Positions 11,379-20,933 of a stretch of 64,000 bases of DNA are shown here, one piece after another. A program made the position numbers and the translations under genes. Below the pieces are notes generated by a model. That model saw nothing but the letters and a program-made list of their open reading frames with translations. It ran no database searches and was not told where the DNA came from. The number at the start of each line of letters is the position of its first letter. Positions within the stretch are counted from its first letter, which is position 1. Origin of the DNA: Phyllostachys edulis (Eukaryota > Streptophyta > Magnoliopsida > Poales > Poaceae); assembly GCA_036346405.1 (NCBI GenBank), contig CM070548.1, forward strand, positions 65,992,877 through 66,056,876. Reading direction: 5' to 3'.

Positions 11379-11689
11379 AATCGAGTGAGCTTGAACCACC
11401 TTTTCTCACGTCATATCATGTCTTACACCTCACTAATGCTTTTTCCTCTGTTAATGAAGCTTCAATCACGGAGAATCCTCTGGATCGATCCTCTTCCTTA
11501 CTTTTGACCACCGCAACCATTTTCTAGTTAGCCACCGACTCGGTGAGTCCCCTGTCGATTCCTCCCATCCCCACCATCCTTGGGATGCATGCAAGCTAAT
11601 GCGCACCTCCTTGTAGCATCTCTACCCTGCAACGAGCTGTCGACGGGAGCCTCCTTTGTAAAAGGAACCATATAAAGAAGTGAACTTCG
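11379..11689. mobile_element. Continuation of the interrupted LTR debris
   Basis: Sequence resumes after the solo LTR with a CTCGGTGAGTCCCC-type 5'-leader text similar to the leader regions of LTRs at 12570 and 43430. It ends around 11650-11690 where LINE sequence begins. The boundary is uncertain. Confidence 0.4.
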
Positions 11690-12011
11690 AGATCAATTCA
11701 ATCTACTAAATATATAAAAGGAACCATATTGGATACCATTCCTAACTGATTCTATTCTATATCATAGTCATCACAAAAGCTACTTTGTCATCCTAGAGGC
11801 TTTTGGACAACACCAAGTGCATATAAAAATGTGAATAATTCTGCCATCATTCACTCAAACCTCCCACAACGGGTAAGAGATCTACTAACTGTCACATGGA
11901 AATGCAAAAATATTCTAACAAAAGTGCATGTGTTTATATGGAGGATCATTGTAAGAGCTATTCCAATAGCCGGCAGAGTAAAGGTAAGAATCAAAGATTT
12001 AGATGGGTTTT
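11690..12011 (+). mobile_element. LINE ORF2 fragment, part 1 (upstream of inserted LTR)
   Basis: The frame 11831-12011 reads as the start of the zinc-binding region found at the end of plant LINE reverse transcriptases (VFIWRIIVRAIPIAGRV). It stops exactly at 12011, where an LTR is inserted, and the same frame resumes at 15441. An element with RT, this zinc region and a C-terminal RNase H is typical of plant L1-type LINEs. The RT domain itself is not in the window. Confidence 0.8.
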
Positions 12012-15000
12012 TGTAACATCCCATTTTGGAGTTTAACCGAGTTTGGTTTTGAATTCAAAAGTTTCAGCTCAAAGTTTCCCCAAAATTCAATTTCTCAGTT
12101 TCATTTTCCTTCTTGGGCTTGGACCAGCCCAACCTTCCCCCTGCCATTTTCCCCCTCTGGCCTGGCCTAGAACCCCCCTTGCTGCCCATGCCGCTCCCAG
12201 AACGTGTCGCGCACGCGCTCTGGACCCGGCACCCCTGCTCCCACCGGCCACTACCGCTTGACAGCACTACACAACGTCACCTCACCCTACTCCGCACTGT
12301 GCAGCGTCGTGTGCCTCGTCACCCTGTGCTCCTGCTCGGACCCCCTAGCCTTTCCCCTCTTCCCCGCGCCCATCGGCTCTGTTGCACCGCGCCGTCCTCG
12401 GCCCTTGCGCGTCATCGAAACTCCAATGGCTCCATCCTCCTCCTTGTGGCCATAAGAAGCCCCCGGCCTCGCCCTTGCCCTCCCCACCTTGCCTCCCTCT
12501 CTGTTGCCGAGACACACCAAAGAAAGCTCGAGCTTCACTTTCAGGCCGCCGCACCATCGTTGTCATTTCATCGCTCCGGTGAGCTCCCCTCTCGGCCGTC
12601 CTCGTCACGTTGTGTTCCAAGGCCTGAGGATTCCTTCCCTCTCTTAATTTTGCATTTGGTCTTCAGGAGTCGCCGAATTTCCCCTCCTTCCTCAACTCCG
12701 GCCGGAACCTTCCTCATCGTCGTTCGCCGTCCTTCGGCCTCCCTCTCGGTCCCGGCGAGTTCCCCGTACCTTGTTCCAGCTTGTGCATGCTTTTCCTAGC
12801 TCAAAGCACCGCTGGTTCGCCATGGCCGCCGTAGCCTGTAGCGCCGCCGCCGCGCATCTCTGGCGCGCCGCCGCTCTGGTCCACCACCGGCCATGTCCCG
12901 GCCACCCTTAGGACCAGCTAGCCTCCCTGATTCCATTTTTGGCCTTACTCAGCGCCGCCGTGGCTCCCCTTGTGGGCGATGAGCATGACCGTGAGCGTCC
13001 CCTAGCTTCCCCTGTTCTGTTCGAACCAGGCAACTCCTGTAGCTCAGTCATTGATATCATAATATCTATCCTTAGGGCTGAGAGATAATTAATGGCTGGT
13101 TTAATTAACCCTGGGTTTCACCGTGAGTCAATGACGTGTGGGCCCAAGGTTTAATTAACGAGGTGGCTTTAATTCTGGTTTCTCTAGGAGTCACTGACCA
13201 ACGGACCCCGAGGCTTTAATGCACGGTAAAACCCTGATGAACCCGTGTACTATGCACTTGGACCTCGGTCCATGCACTATTCCTGTGCACCGAGTCACTG
13301 TGCAGTGGACCCCACCTATCAGAGAGTTTCTCTCTCTCCTCTGTCTTTTTCTAGAATTGATTCAAAAGTAAACTTCGGAGAGCTCGTTCTCCCTCGTTGT
13401 AATTCCAAATTAAATGAAATTTGTTTCTAAAATTGTATAAATTCAAAATCTTTCTTTTGGCAGTAGCTTTGTTCAATTTGGAGTTCATTTGATATTTCTT
13501 TAGTATTTATTTGCTTTGCTTGCTTGTTTGTTCTTTTTTCGATGCGATCGTCTGAGTAGAGTTTGAAGAAGCGGGAGACCCCCAGTTTGATCAAGCTCAA
13601 GACTTTCAAGTCCCTCTTGCCTTTGACCCAGGTGAGTTAATACTTTGATCATATTGAACCTACATTTTATGCAAGTTTATATTCTTTTAAATTATCAAAT
13701 TGCATGTTTAATTCATTATGCAAATATATGTCAAATCTTTAAGGTAGTTACATACGTACTTGATACTTGAATATTATTATACCATTATTTGGCAATTGAA
13801 TCACTTAATTCTTGTCACCCTAGATAATTATGTGGTAACTTTACTAGATATAGTTGTACTTAAGTGTCATGCTAGTCTTTCTTAAGTACTAGGGTATTAA
13901 TTGCCCTAATTATCATCTTTTAAACATGAAATTATTTTTGGGCAGTCATTGCAGGTAAATGACTGGAATATTTGAGATAATTTAATTTATGCTCCTCAAA
14001 ACCCTAATAACTTGCTGTTACCACATCCGTGCGGATGGTATGATGGTGGGTGCTATTGTAGCATGAGAAATATTGGTTTGTGGTATGCACCGCCCAAATA
14101 AACTTTAAGGACTTAATCCTGTGATGACCTCCCAGTGTAAAACAGTGCAACCACAAGTCTATAATGGTATCAACCTGGCTAAATAATCTATTTCCACCAG
14201 TGCGAGTTGCACCATTGGAGTGACCCACGAGTCGTGTCATTTGTTGTGGCCGTCGTGGATCTGAGTCGTGTCATTTGGTGTAAGCGATTGTGGAGCAAGA
14301 GAATGCAGGTGTGGTGATGTAACCACCCTCAAATGAAACCTTAGCGGGTGTAACTTACACTGGAGGATGCATTGTAAAGGCCTTGTGATGATCGATCTTC
14401 TTGATGCACATGTCTAAGAAAACGTGTGTACATATCAAGACGATTATCTCTTGTAAGTATTGTGTACAGTCTCTGCAGATTATAAATTGTTCGAACAGCC
14501 GTGCCCACAATCAAGGGTGGGCATGGAAACTTATGCGAGTTAGTTCTATTTTAAAAACATTTGTGGGTGGGATGAAACCTGCAAAATCTAGTATTTTTCC
14601 TAGATGGATGTGAACTCGTAGGGTAGATGTAACCCTGAATTTAGATTTTTCCTAGATGGATGTAATCCAGTATTGTTTATTGGGTGGATATAACCCTAAT
14701 AATCAAAATTAAGCATATGGTGGATAGAACCTTGTAACAGGTGGATGAAACCTGCACCGTTATAAATATTGCACAATTACTCTCTTTAATAAAAACATGA
14801 ATTGGTTAAATTGCTAAGTCATAGGAGTTTCTAAATATGATAATTGCAAATGTTGCTTTTAGCAAATAAAAGAACCCGAGCCATGCTTGTTAAACCTTGC
14901 ATGTACATCTATTGCATATTGTGTATTGGCTCGCGAGCACGGTTGTTTGTGCTAACACTCGCTTTCTCCCAAATCTCTCAGAAGTCGTGGACCAAGGACA

Positions 15001-15440
15001 TTACTCCTATTATGAGGATCCTGAAGTTGATGGTCAAGAAGATATTGGAGAATAGATTAGTTTTTAGTAGTCTAGGTCTAGCCCCATTCTAGCTGACTCA
15101 GTTGGTACTTACGTGCACCAATATTATCCAAGTCTTTGGGTAATATCGTTCGTGTACAGGCTACCCCAGTCGCTTGTCTATGGAGAGATGTGCTCTACCC
15201 CTTTTGCTTCCACTACCATTTCCGCTGTTATGTAATGTATCTATTTGGCCTGATTGGCCATGCTGTAAAACTCGACCCGATGCGGTCCACTTGACTCTGA
15301 TGTGTTGTAATAAACAAATGATTTGGTTTACATCATGTATGAAATGATTCAGTGATTTATTTGTGAGCACTATCTACTGATCCAGGAAATAGTACAGTGG
15401 TTTCACAGAGGATTTGGATTGACAAAATCCGGGTCTGACA
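12012..15440 (+). mobile_element. Solo LTR inserted in LINE ORF (TGTAACATCCC family)
   Basis: It starts TGTAACATCCCATTTTGG and ends CCGGGTCTGACA, 3429 bases, flanked by a perfect 5-base duplication GTTTT (12007-12011 and 15441-15445). Removing the insert and one repeat restores the LINE frame. It has a GC-rich block at 12110-13000 with leader-like text, then AT-rich sequence. ORFs here are low complexity and unsupported. The part from 13759 onward is duplicated in inverted orientation at 20934-22624. Start and end sequences relate it to the giant LTRs G1-G3. Confidence 0.88.
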
Positions 15441-16473
15441 GTTTTGCTCAAAATGTAAACAAAATGAAACAGATGAACATGTTTTCTTTCTCTGTACTTT
15501 TGCTAAAGCTGTTTGGTTTGCCTCTCCTTTCTCCATTAAAACTGAAGATCATGATTTCCACATCTTAAACATTACTCAAATGCTACATCACATCCTTTCA
15601 CATCTCGTTCATGATAATGAAAATGTCTTATTTTTCAATATCCTTTGGTTTATTTGGAAAGCTAGGAATCATAAACATTTCAAGAAAAAAAGACAACATT
15701 GTTCAAAGCATCCTCTATCAAGCTCAAGCCTTCACTCATATATACTTCCCTTCTTACAACCAGAGTATCACTCAGAATGACATAGCTCAACAGAGTGAGA
15801 ATATTCAAACTCTTCAGAACAATTATCCCGTCAAGATGTGAGCTCTTTACCAACATCACATTACACAACTTCAACAAACAAAGTCAATTTTCAACAAATG
15901 CACAATTGTTTCATTGATGCGGCATGGATAGAGGATGGCAATGTCGGCTCGGGAGTGCTTATTTTCAATCTTGAAGCAACAGACCCGATTAAGATCGCAA
16001 TCAAGGCAAAAGCTTCTGGAGTACTGCCTTGTCTATTACAAGCAGAAGCTCTTGGTTTTATGTTGGCATCCATTTTTGCTGGAACTCACAAGTTGCAACT
16101 GATTTGCTTTATATCGGATAGTCAGATCCTTGTGCAACAGGTAAAAAACAAGCAATCTTCAAAACAGATCTCTCCACTGGAGTATCAAACCAATTTTGGC
16201 ATATTTTTAACAGTAAGATGAGTATCCAATCTGAAGTAATGCATGTCAAAAGAGAACTGAACAGAGCTGCATATAGCCTGGCGCAAGGAGCAATTAGAAT
16301 GGATGATACTACTTCTGACAATATCCAACTATCTTGTCACAATCTATTTCATCAAGCAGACTGTTTCTATCTTTCTTCGTTGCAGTTACCGAATATGTAT
16401 AACTTAAGACTTTGTCAAGGGATGAGCTAATCAATTGATCAGGCGGCAAATCCTACGGGAACAAAAAAAAAAA
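15441..16473 (+). mobile_element. LINE ORF2 3' part: zinc region, RNase H, poly(A)
   Basis: Directly after the LTR the frame continues with CSKCKQNETDEHVFFLC, a CxxC...H...C zinc-binding motif. A C-terminal RNase H-like domain follows: FIDAAW (first Asp), AEALGF (Glu) and SDSQIL (second Asp) at about 15900-16140. The frame shifts near 16218 and ends at a TAA at 16428-16430. An A-run at 16463-16473 marks the LINE 3' end. RNase H would remove the RNA strand in target-primed reverse transcription. Frame breaks make this copy inactive. Confidence 0.85.
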
Positions 16474-17156
16474 TCGCGATAGCATGTGCTCTCAAGTCAA
16501 GTTCCTTGTTTCCTCGCAAAAGGAAAAAAAGTCAAGTCCCTTGCGGCACAATAGATCCTCGCAAATTAATTACTCCGGTTTTCAGGTTCGTCATCATGCA
16601 TCAGGAACTATTGTGTGCTGCGGCCTGTGAGATGTGGGCCTCTTGTGGGGATATTAGGCCCATACGGCCGGGTGTTTCAGCCCAAATTGTTGAGGCTCTC
16701 AGCCAAGTGTGTATTGTTCTCTCTCAAAGATCTACCGTTGCCTTCTACCTCACAGAACAGAAGTGTTTCAATACGTCTGTAACTCTCTTAATTTTCAACC
16801 AGCCGGAAGAATGGATATATTCGCTCTCAGCCTATTGACCGTGGCGACAAAACCAGCAAAAAGCATAGCGATCCTCGCAGTTGCGGAGACGGATTCTGAC
16901 GAGGGGATGCAAACGATTACAAGAAAAACGTACATGCACACACATCACCACTACACACGCGCATTATTGGCACAGCGACGACTACTTGATCACTTGGACT
17001 GTGTAGTTCTTTTTTTCTTTCCTGTAACTGGTCACGTTTGATGACCTAATGGCCAATTGAACGGGCACTACTGGCAGGCTAGCTACCTCTATAAACTAGC
17101 TGTAAAAGCTCCGCTCGTTGCTACCTTCCTGTCTCACGCACACAGACGATCGACCC
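16474..17156 (+). promoter_or_regulatory. 5' flank and TATA-like motif of UGT copy 2
   Basis: It matches the flank of copy 1 in blocks but lacks the 87-bp array and the AT-rich 3480-3790 interval. CTATAAACTA at 17089-17098 lies 68 bases before the ATG. The right arm repeats this flank on the minus strand at 19691-20386. Confidence 0.6.
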
Positions 17157-17666
17157 ATGGGCGAGACTCCGGCCGACGAGAAGCCGCACGCGGTGTGCGT
17201 GCCGTTCCCGGGCAGGGGCACATCACGCCGATGTTGAAGCTGGCCAAGATCCTCTACTGCAAGGGCTTCCACCTCACCTTCGTCAACACCGAGTACAACC
17301 ACCGCCGCCTCATCCGCTCCCGCGGCGTAGACGCTGTCGCGGGCCTCCCGGGCTTCCGCTTTGCCACCATCCCTGATGGCCTCCCGCCGTCCGACGCCAA
17401 CGCCGCGCAGGACACGGCGTCCATATGCTACTCCACGATGACCACCTGCCTTCCCCACTTCAAGAACTTGCTTGCCGACCTCAACCGTTCGGCTGGTATG
17501 CCGTCGGTCACGTGCGTCGTGGCGGACAACGTCATGAGTTTCAGCGTAGACGCCGCGAAGGAGATCAACATGCCATGCGCACTATTCTGGACGGCCAGCG
17601 CCTACGGCTACATGGGCTACCGCCACTACCGCCAACTCATCGAGAAGGGTCTTTTCCCCCTCGAAG
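17157..17666 (+). pseudogene. UGT85-like glycosyltransferase copy 2, exon 1 only
   Basis: Exon 1 of the same UGT as copy 1, about 97% alike by eye. The ATG at 17157 is followed by one missing base near 17211 (within the PFP-QGH segment), so the catalytic-His region is read in another frame from that of the ATG. Downstream the exon is open, with VVADNVMSF and the end GLFPLE, and reaches a good splice donor, AAG|GTACGTATG, at 17666/17667. No exon 2 follows in this orientation: after about 40 bases of intron the sequence changes at about 17710 to exon 2 of copy 3 on the other strand. It has its own TATA motif and is broken. Confidence 0.88.
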
Positions 17667-18454
17667 GTACGTATGTACAGCTAGCTCTTGGCGCCATATA
17701 TATATACCGGCAGTTTGTCTGCTGGTCGGCGAAGAACGGCCAGCACAGCATGGGCACCCCACCGCAGAGGCTCTCCAACGTCGAGTTCCACCCGCCGTGC
17801 GTCAAGAACAGCCCGACCGCCTCGTGCCGCAGCACCACCTCTTGCGGGCACCAGCTGGCAAGGAGGCCTCGGTCCTTGGTTGCCTCCAGGAACTCGGGAG
17901 GCAGCATGGCGATGTCACCTCTCACTAGGTCAGGCCTAATGATCCACAAGAACTCGTAGCCGCTATTGGCTAGGCCCCATGCAAACTCCACCAACTCTTG
18001 GCTGGTCATGACGGTTACGCTCCCGTAGTTCACGTACACTACGGACGTGGGATTCCTGCCGTCGAGCCAGTCGAGACAGGCGTGTTCTTCTTCCCAAAGG
18101 TTAGAGTCTAGCGTGTCGACCAGACCGTCAGCGACAACCTGCTTGGTGAGGAGGTTGAGAGGGCCGACGGTGTATACTGGTGGGAGGATTGCGCGCATGG
18201 CGTCAATGGCCGTCTGCTCGAGCTCATCGAAAGTGTTGTGGACGACGGCCGACGAGGCCGACGCGCGCTCCGTCTCGCGCAAGGCGAAGTTGAACAGGAT
18301 GTCGCCACGGTCCGTCGAACGGACGAAGCTCAGGAAGTCCCCGATCCGCATGTGCTTGCTCATGCCGCGCGCCCAGTCCACCGGCGTGTCTAAGAACCCG
18401 TTCGTCAGCTGCTCCTCATCTAGTCGATCACATGCATGCAACCACTTGTTAGAA

Positions 18455-19023
18455 GCGAATTGCTATATAACTTCGGACACTTTTTTGAAGTCAAAATTGT
18501 CACTTTTCTGTTCGTTAGATGTGCTATAAGATTCGTGTTGTTGACGTGCTGTAAGAAAAAAAATCATAATAGCTGAATTTTTATTCGTCCGATATGCTTT
18601 GAGATTTGCACTTTTTCCCATATGATGAATTGGGTCCGAATTTATTATAATTTTTTATTCGGAACATAACGGGTTCACCACATTGTCTTATTTTGTTGGT
18701 ATATAATTTTATTTTTTTGTCTTTGTTTTTGTTCAACCTCTCAAAGTACATATGAAAACATAACGGGTTCACCACATTGTCGTATTTTGTTGGTATATAA
18801 TTTTTTTTAACTTTGTTTTTGTTCACCCTCTCAGAGTACATATGAGATTTTGAATCATGTAATAGAAATATGAGTTATTAAGACTTTCAAAAAATATTAC
18901 AGTGGCCAAGAACCAAAATTACATAAATAATTTACTATAATTTATGTATAATAGAGTTGTAAATGAACTTTCAGAATATGATAGTTTTTTTTGCAGAGAA
19001 AACAGTTGAATTCGACAGACCTG
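18455..19023 (-). repeat. About 570-bp insertion in the intron of UGT copy 3
   Basis: Relative to the 124-base intron of copy 1, copy 3 has about 569 extra bases. They are flanked by TTCTAAC on both sides (18448-18454 and 19024-19030, minus strand), like a 7-base target duplication. No terminal inverted repeat is evident. Inside lies an AT-rich 95-base unit present twice in tandem (from 18663 and 18758). It could be a small non-autonomous element, or copy 1 could be the deleted form. Confidence 0.55.
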
Positions 19024-19082
19024 GTTAGAAACCTAGAATGTTAATTTTAGTTCAGTCGATGTGCATATAAGCATATCATGGT

Positions 19083-19084
<2 letters not shown>

Positions 19085-19171
<87 letters not shown>
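19085..19171. repeat. Compound (TA)n(GA)n microsatellite in UGT intron
   Basis: About 30 TA units followed by about 14 GA units, immediately inside the splice donor of copy 3. Copies 1 and 2 have only four to six TA units at the same place (about 4800 and 17697), so the tract expanded in copy 3. It forms the inner edge of the right arm. Confidence 0.95.
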
Positions 19172-19690
19172 CTAGCTGTACATACATACCTTCGAGGGGG
19201 AAAAGACCCTTCTCGATGAGTTGGCGGTAGTGGCGGTAGCCCATGTAGCCGTAGGCGCTGGCCGTCCAGAATAGTGCGCATGGCACGTTGATCTCCTTCG
19301 CGGCGTCTACGCTGAAACTCATGACGTTGTCCGCCACGACGCACGTGACCGACGGCATACCAGCCAAACGGTTGAGGTCGGCAAGCAAGTTCTTGAAGTG
19401 GGGAAGGCAGGTGGTCATCGTGGAGTAGCATATGGATGCCGTGTCCTGCTTGGCGTTAGCGCGGACGGCGGAGGCCATCAGGGATGGTGGCAAAGCGAAG
19501 CCCGGAGGCCCGCGACAGCGTCTCACGCCAGGAGCGGATGAGGCGGCGGTGGTTGTACTCGGTGTTGACGAAGGTGAGGTGGAAGCCCTTGCAGTAGAGG
19601 ATCTTGGCCAGCTTCAACATCGGCGTGATGTGCCCTTCGGGAACGGCACGCACACCGCGTCTGGCTTCGTCGTCGGCGAGTCTCGCCCAT

Positions 19691-20386
19691 CGGTCGATCG
19701 TCTGTGTCGTGAGACAGGAAGGTAGCAACGAGCGGAGCTTTACAGCTAGTTTATAGAGGTAACTAGCCTGCCAGTAGTGCCCGTTCAATTGGCCATTAGG
19801 TCATCAAACGTGACCAGTTACAGGAAAGAAAAAAAGAACTACACAGTCCAAGTGATCAAGTAGTCGTCGCCGTGCCAATAATGCGCGTGTGTAGTGGTGA
19901 TGTGTGTGCATGTACGTTTTTCTTGTAATCGTTTGCATCCCCTCGTCAAAATCCGTCTCCGCAACTGCGAGGATCGCTATGCTTTTTGCTGGTTTTGTCG
20001 CCACGGTCAATAGGCTGAGAGCGAATATATCCATTCTTCCGGCTGGTTGAAAATTAAGAGAGTTACAGACGTATTGAAACACTTCTGTTCTGTGAGGTAG
20101 AAGGCAACGGTAGATCTTTGAGAGAGAACAATACACACTAGGCTGCGAGCCTCAACAATTTGGGCTGAAACACCCGGCCGTATGGGCCTCATATCCCCAC
20201 AATACGCCCACAACTCACAGGCCGCAGAACACAATAGTTCCTGATGCATGATGACGAACCTGAAAACCGGAGTAATTAATTTGCGAGGATTTATTCTGAT
20301 CTATTGTGCCGCAAGGGACTTGACTTTTTTTTCCTCTTGCGAGGAACAAGGAACTGGAACTTGACTTGAGAGCACATGCTATCGCG
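19691..20386 (-). promoter_or_regulatory. 5' flank and TATA-like motif of UGT copy 3
   Basis: Minus-strand copy of the 16474-17156 flank with few differences. CTATAAACTA is at 19756-19747. Together with copy 2 this makes two similar promoters pointing at each other across about 2 kb. Confidence 0.6.
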
Positions 20387-20933
20387 ATTTTTTTTTTGTT
20401 CCGGTAGGATTTGCCGCCTGATCAATTGATTAGCTCATCCCTTGACAAAGTCTTAAGTTATACATATTCGGTAACTGCAACGAAGAAAGATAGAAACAGT
20501 CTGCTTGATAAAACAGATTGTGACAAGATAGTTGGATATTGTCAGAAGTAGTATCATCCATTCTAATTGCTCCTTGCGCCAGACTATATGCAGCTCTGTT
20601 CAGTTCTCTTTTGACATGCATTACTTCAGATTGGATACTCATCTTACTGTTAAAAATATGCCAAAATTGGTTTGATACTCCAGTGGAGAGATCTGTTTTG
20701 AAGATTGCTTGTTTTTTACCTGCTGCACAAGGATCTTGAAAAATAAGACATTTTCATTATCATGAGTGAGATGTGAAAGGATGTGATGTAGCATTTGAGT
20801 AATGTTTAAGATGTGGAAATCATGATCTCCAGTTTTAATGGAGAAAGGAGAGGCAAACCAAACAGCTTTAGCAAAAGTACAGAGAAAGAAAACATGTTCA
20901 TCTGTTTCATTTTGTTTACATTTTGAGCAAAAC
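20387..20933 (-). mobile_element. LINE 3' part in right arm, internally deleted
   Basis: On the minus strand it opens with the zinc motif (FCSKCKQ...EHVFFLC) and continues to a VLFF segment, then jumps by deletion into the second half of RNase H (KILVQQVKNKQ), so the RNase H active-site half is gone. It ends with LCQGMS and a stop at 20430, and an A-tail seen here as a T-run just below 20400. The AAAAC at 20929-20933 is the target-duplication base set of the LTR. Confidence 0.85.

Larger units (their letters stand above)
13759..17693 (+). repeat. Left arm of large inverted duplication
   Basis: This arm, read in reverse complement, matches 19172-22624. It holds the last 1.7 kb of the solo LTR, the LINE 3' part, the UGT promoter and UGT exon 1. 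Outer edge: CTTGATACTTGA at 13759, paired with TCAAGTATCAAG ending at 22624. Inner edge: shortly after the splice donor of exon 1. The arms differ by substitutions and by indels, including about 490 bases of LINE missing from the right arm. Confidence 0.93.
17711..19690 (-). pseudogene. UGT85-like glycosyltransferase copy 3, exons 1 and 2, 3'-truncated
   Basis: Minus-strand gene: exon 1 19690-19190, donor GTATGTATG, intron 19189-18420, exon 2 18419 to about 17711. Exon 2 is open for about 236 codons and joins exon 1 in phase (…E|DEEQLTNG…). It carries the full 44-residue PSPG sugar-donor box at 17853-17722, from WCPQEVV through HGGWNS to FFADQ; the common HCGWNS cysteine is glycine here. After DQQTNCR the gene is cut at the palindrome centre and lacks about 75 C-terminal residues. 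Exon 1 has several one-base deletions, including near the catalytic His, so its frame is lost. These deletions sit at CCG-type sites and could be sequencing errors, but the missing C-terminus still argues for a pseudogene. Confidence 0.88.

Noticed and set aside
12113..12799. 228-residue ORF in the solo LTR
   Set aside because: Proline/serine-rich, GC-driven, inside the LTR leader region, with competing ORFs in other frames.
19047..19526. Long minus ORFs ending in Tyr-Ile repeats
   Set aside because: They are UGT exon 1 read through the splice donor into the TA microsatellite.
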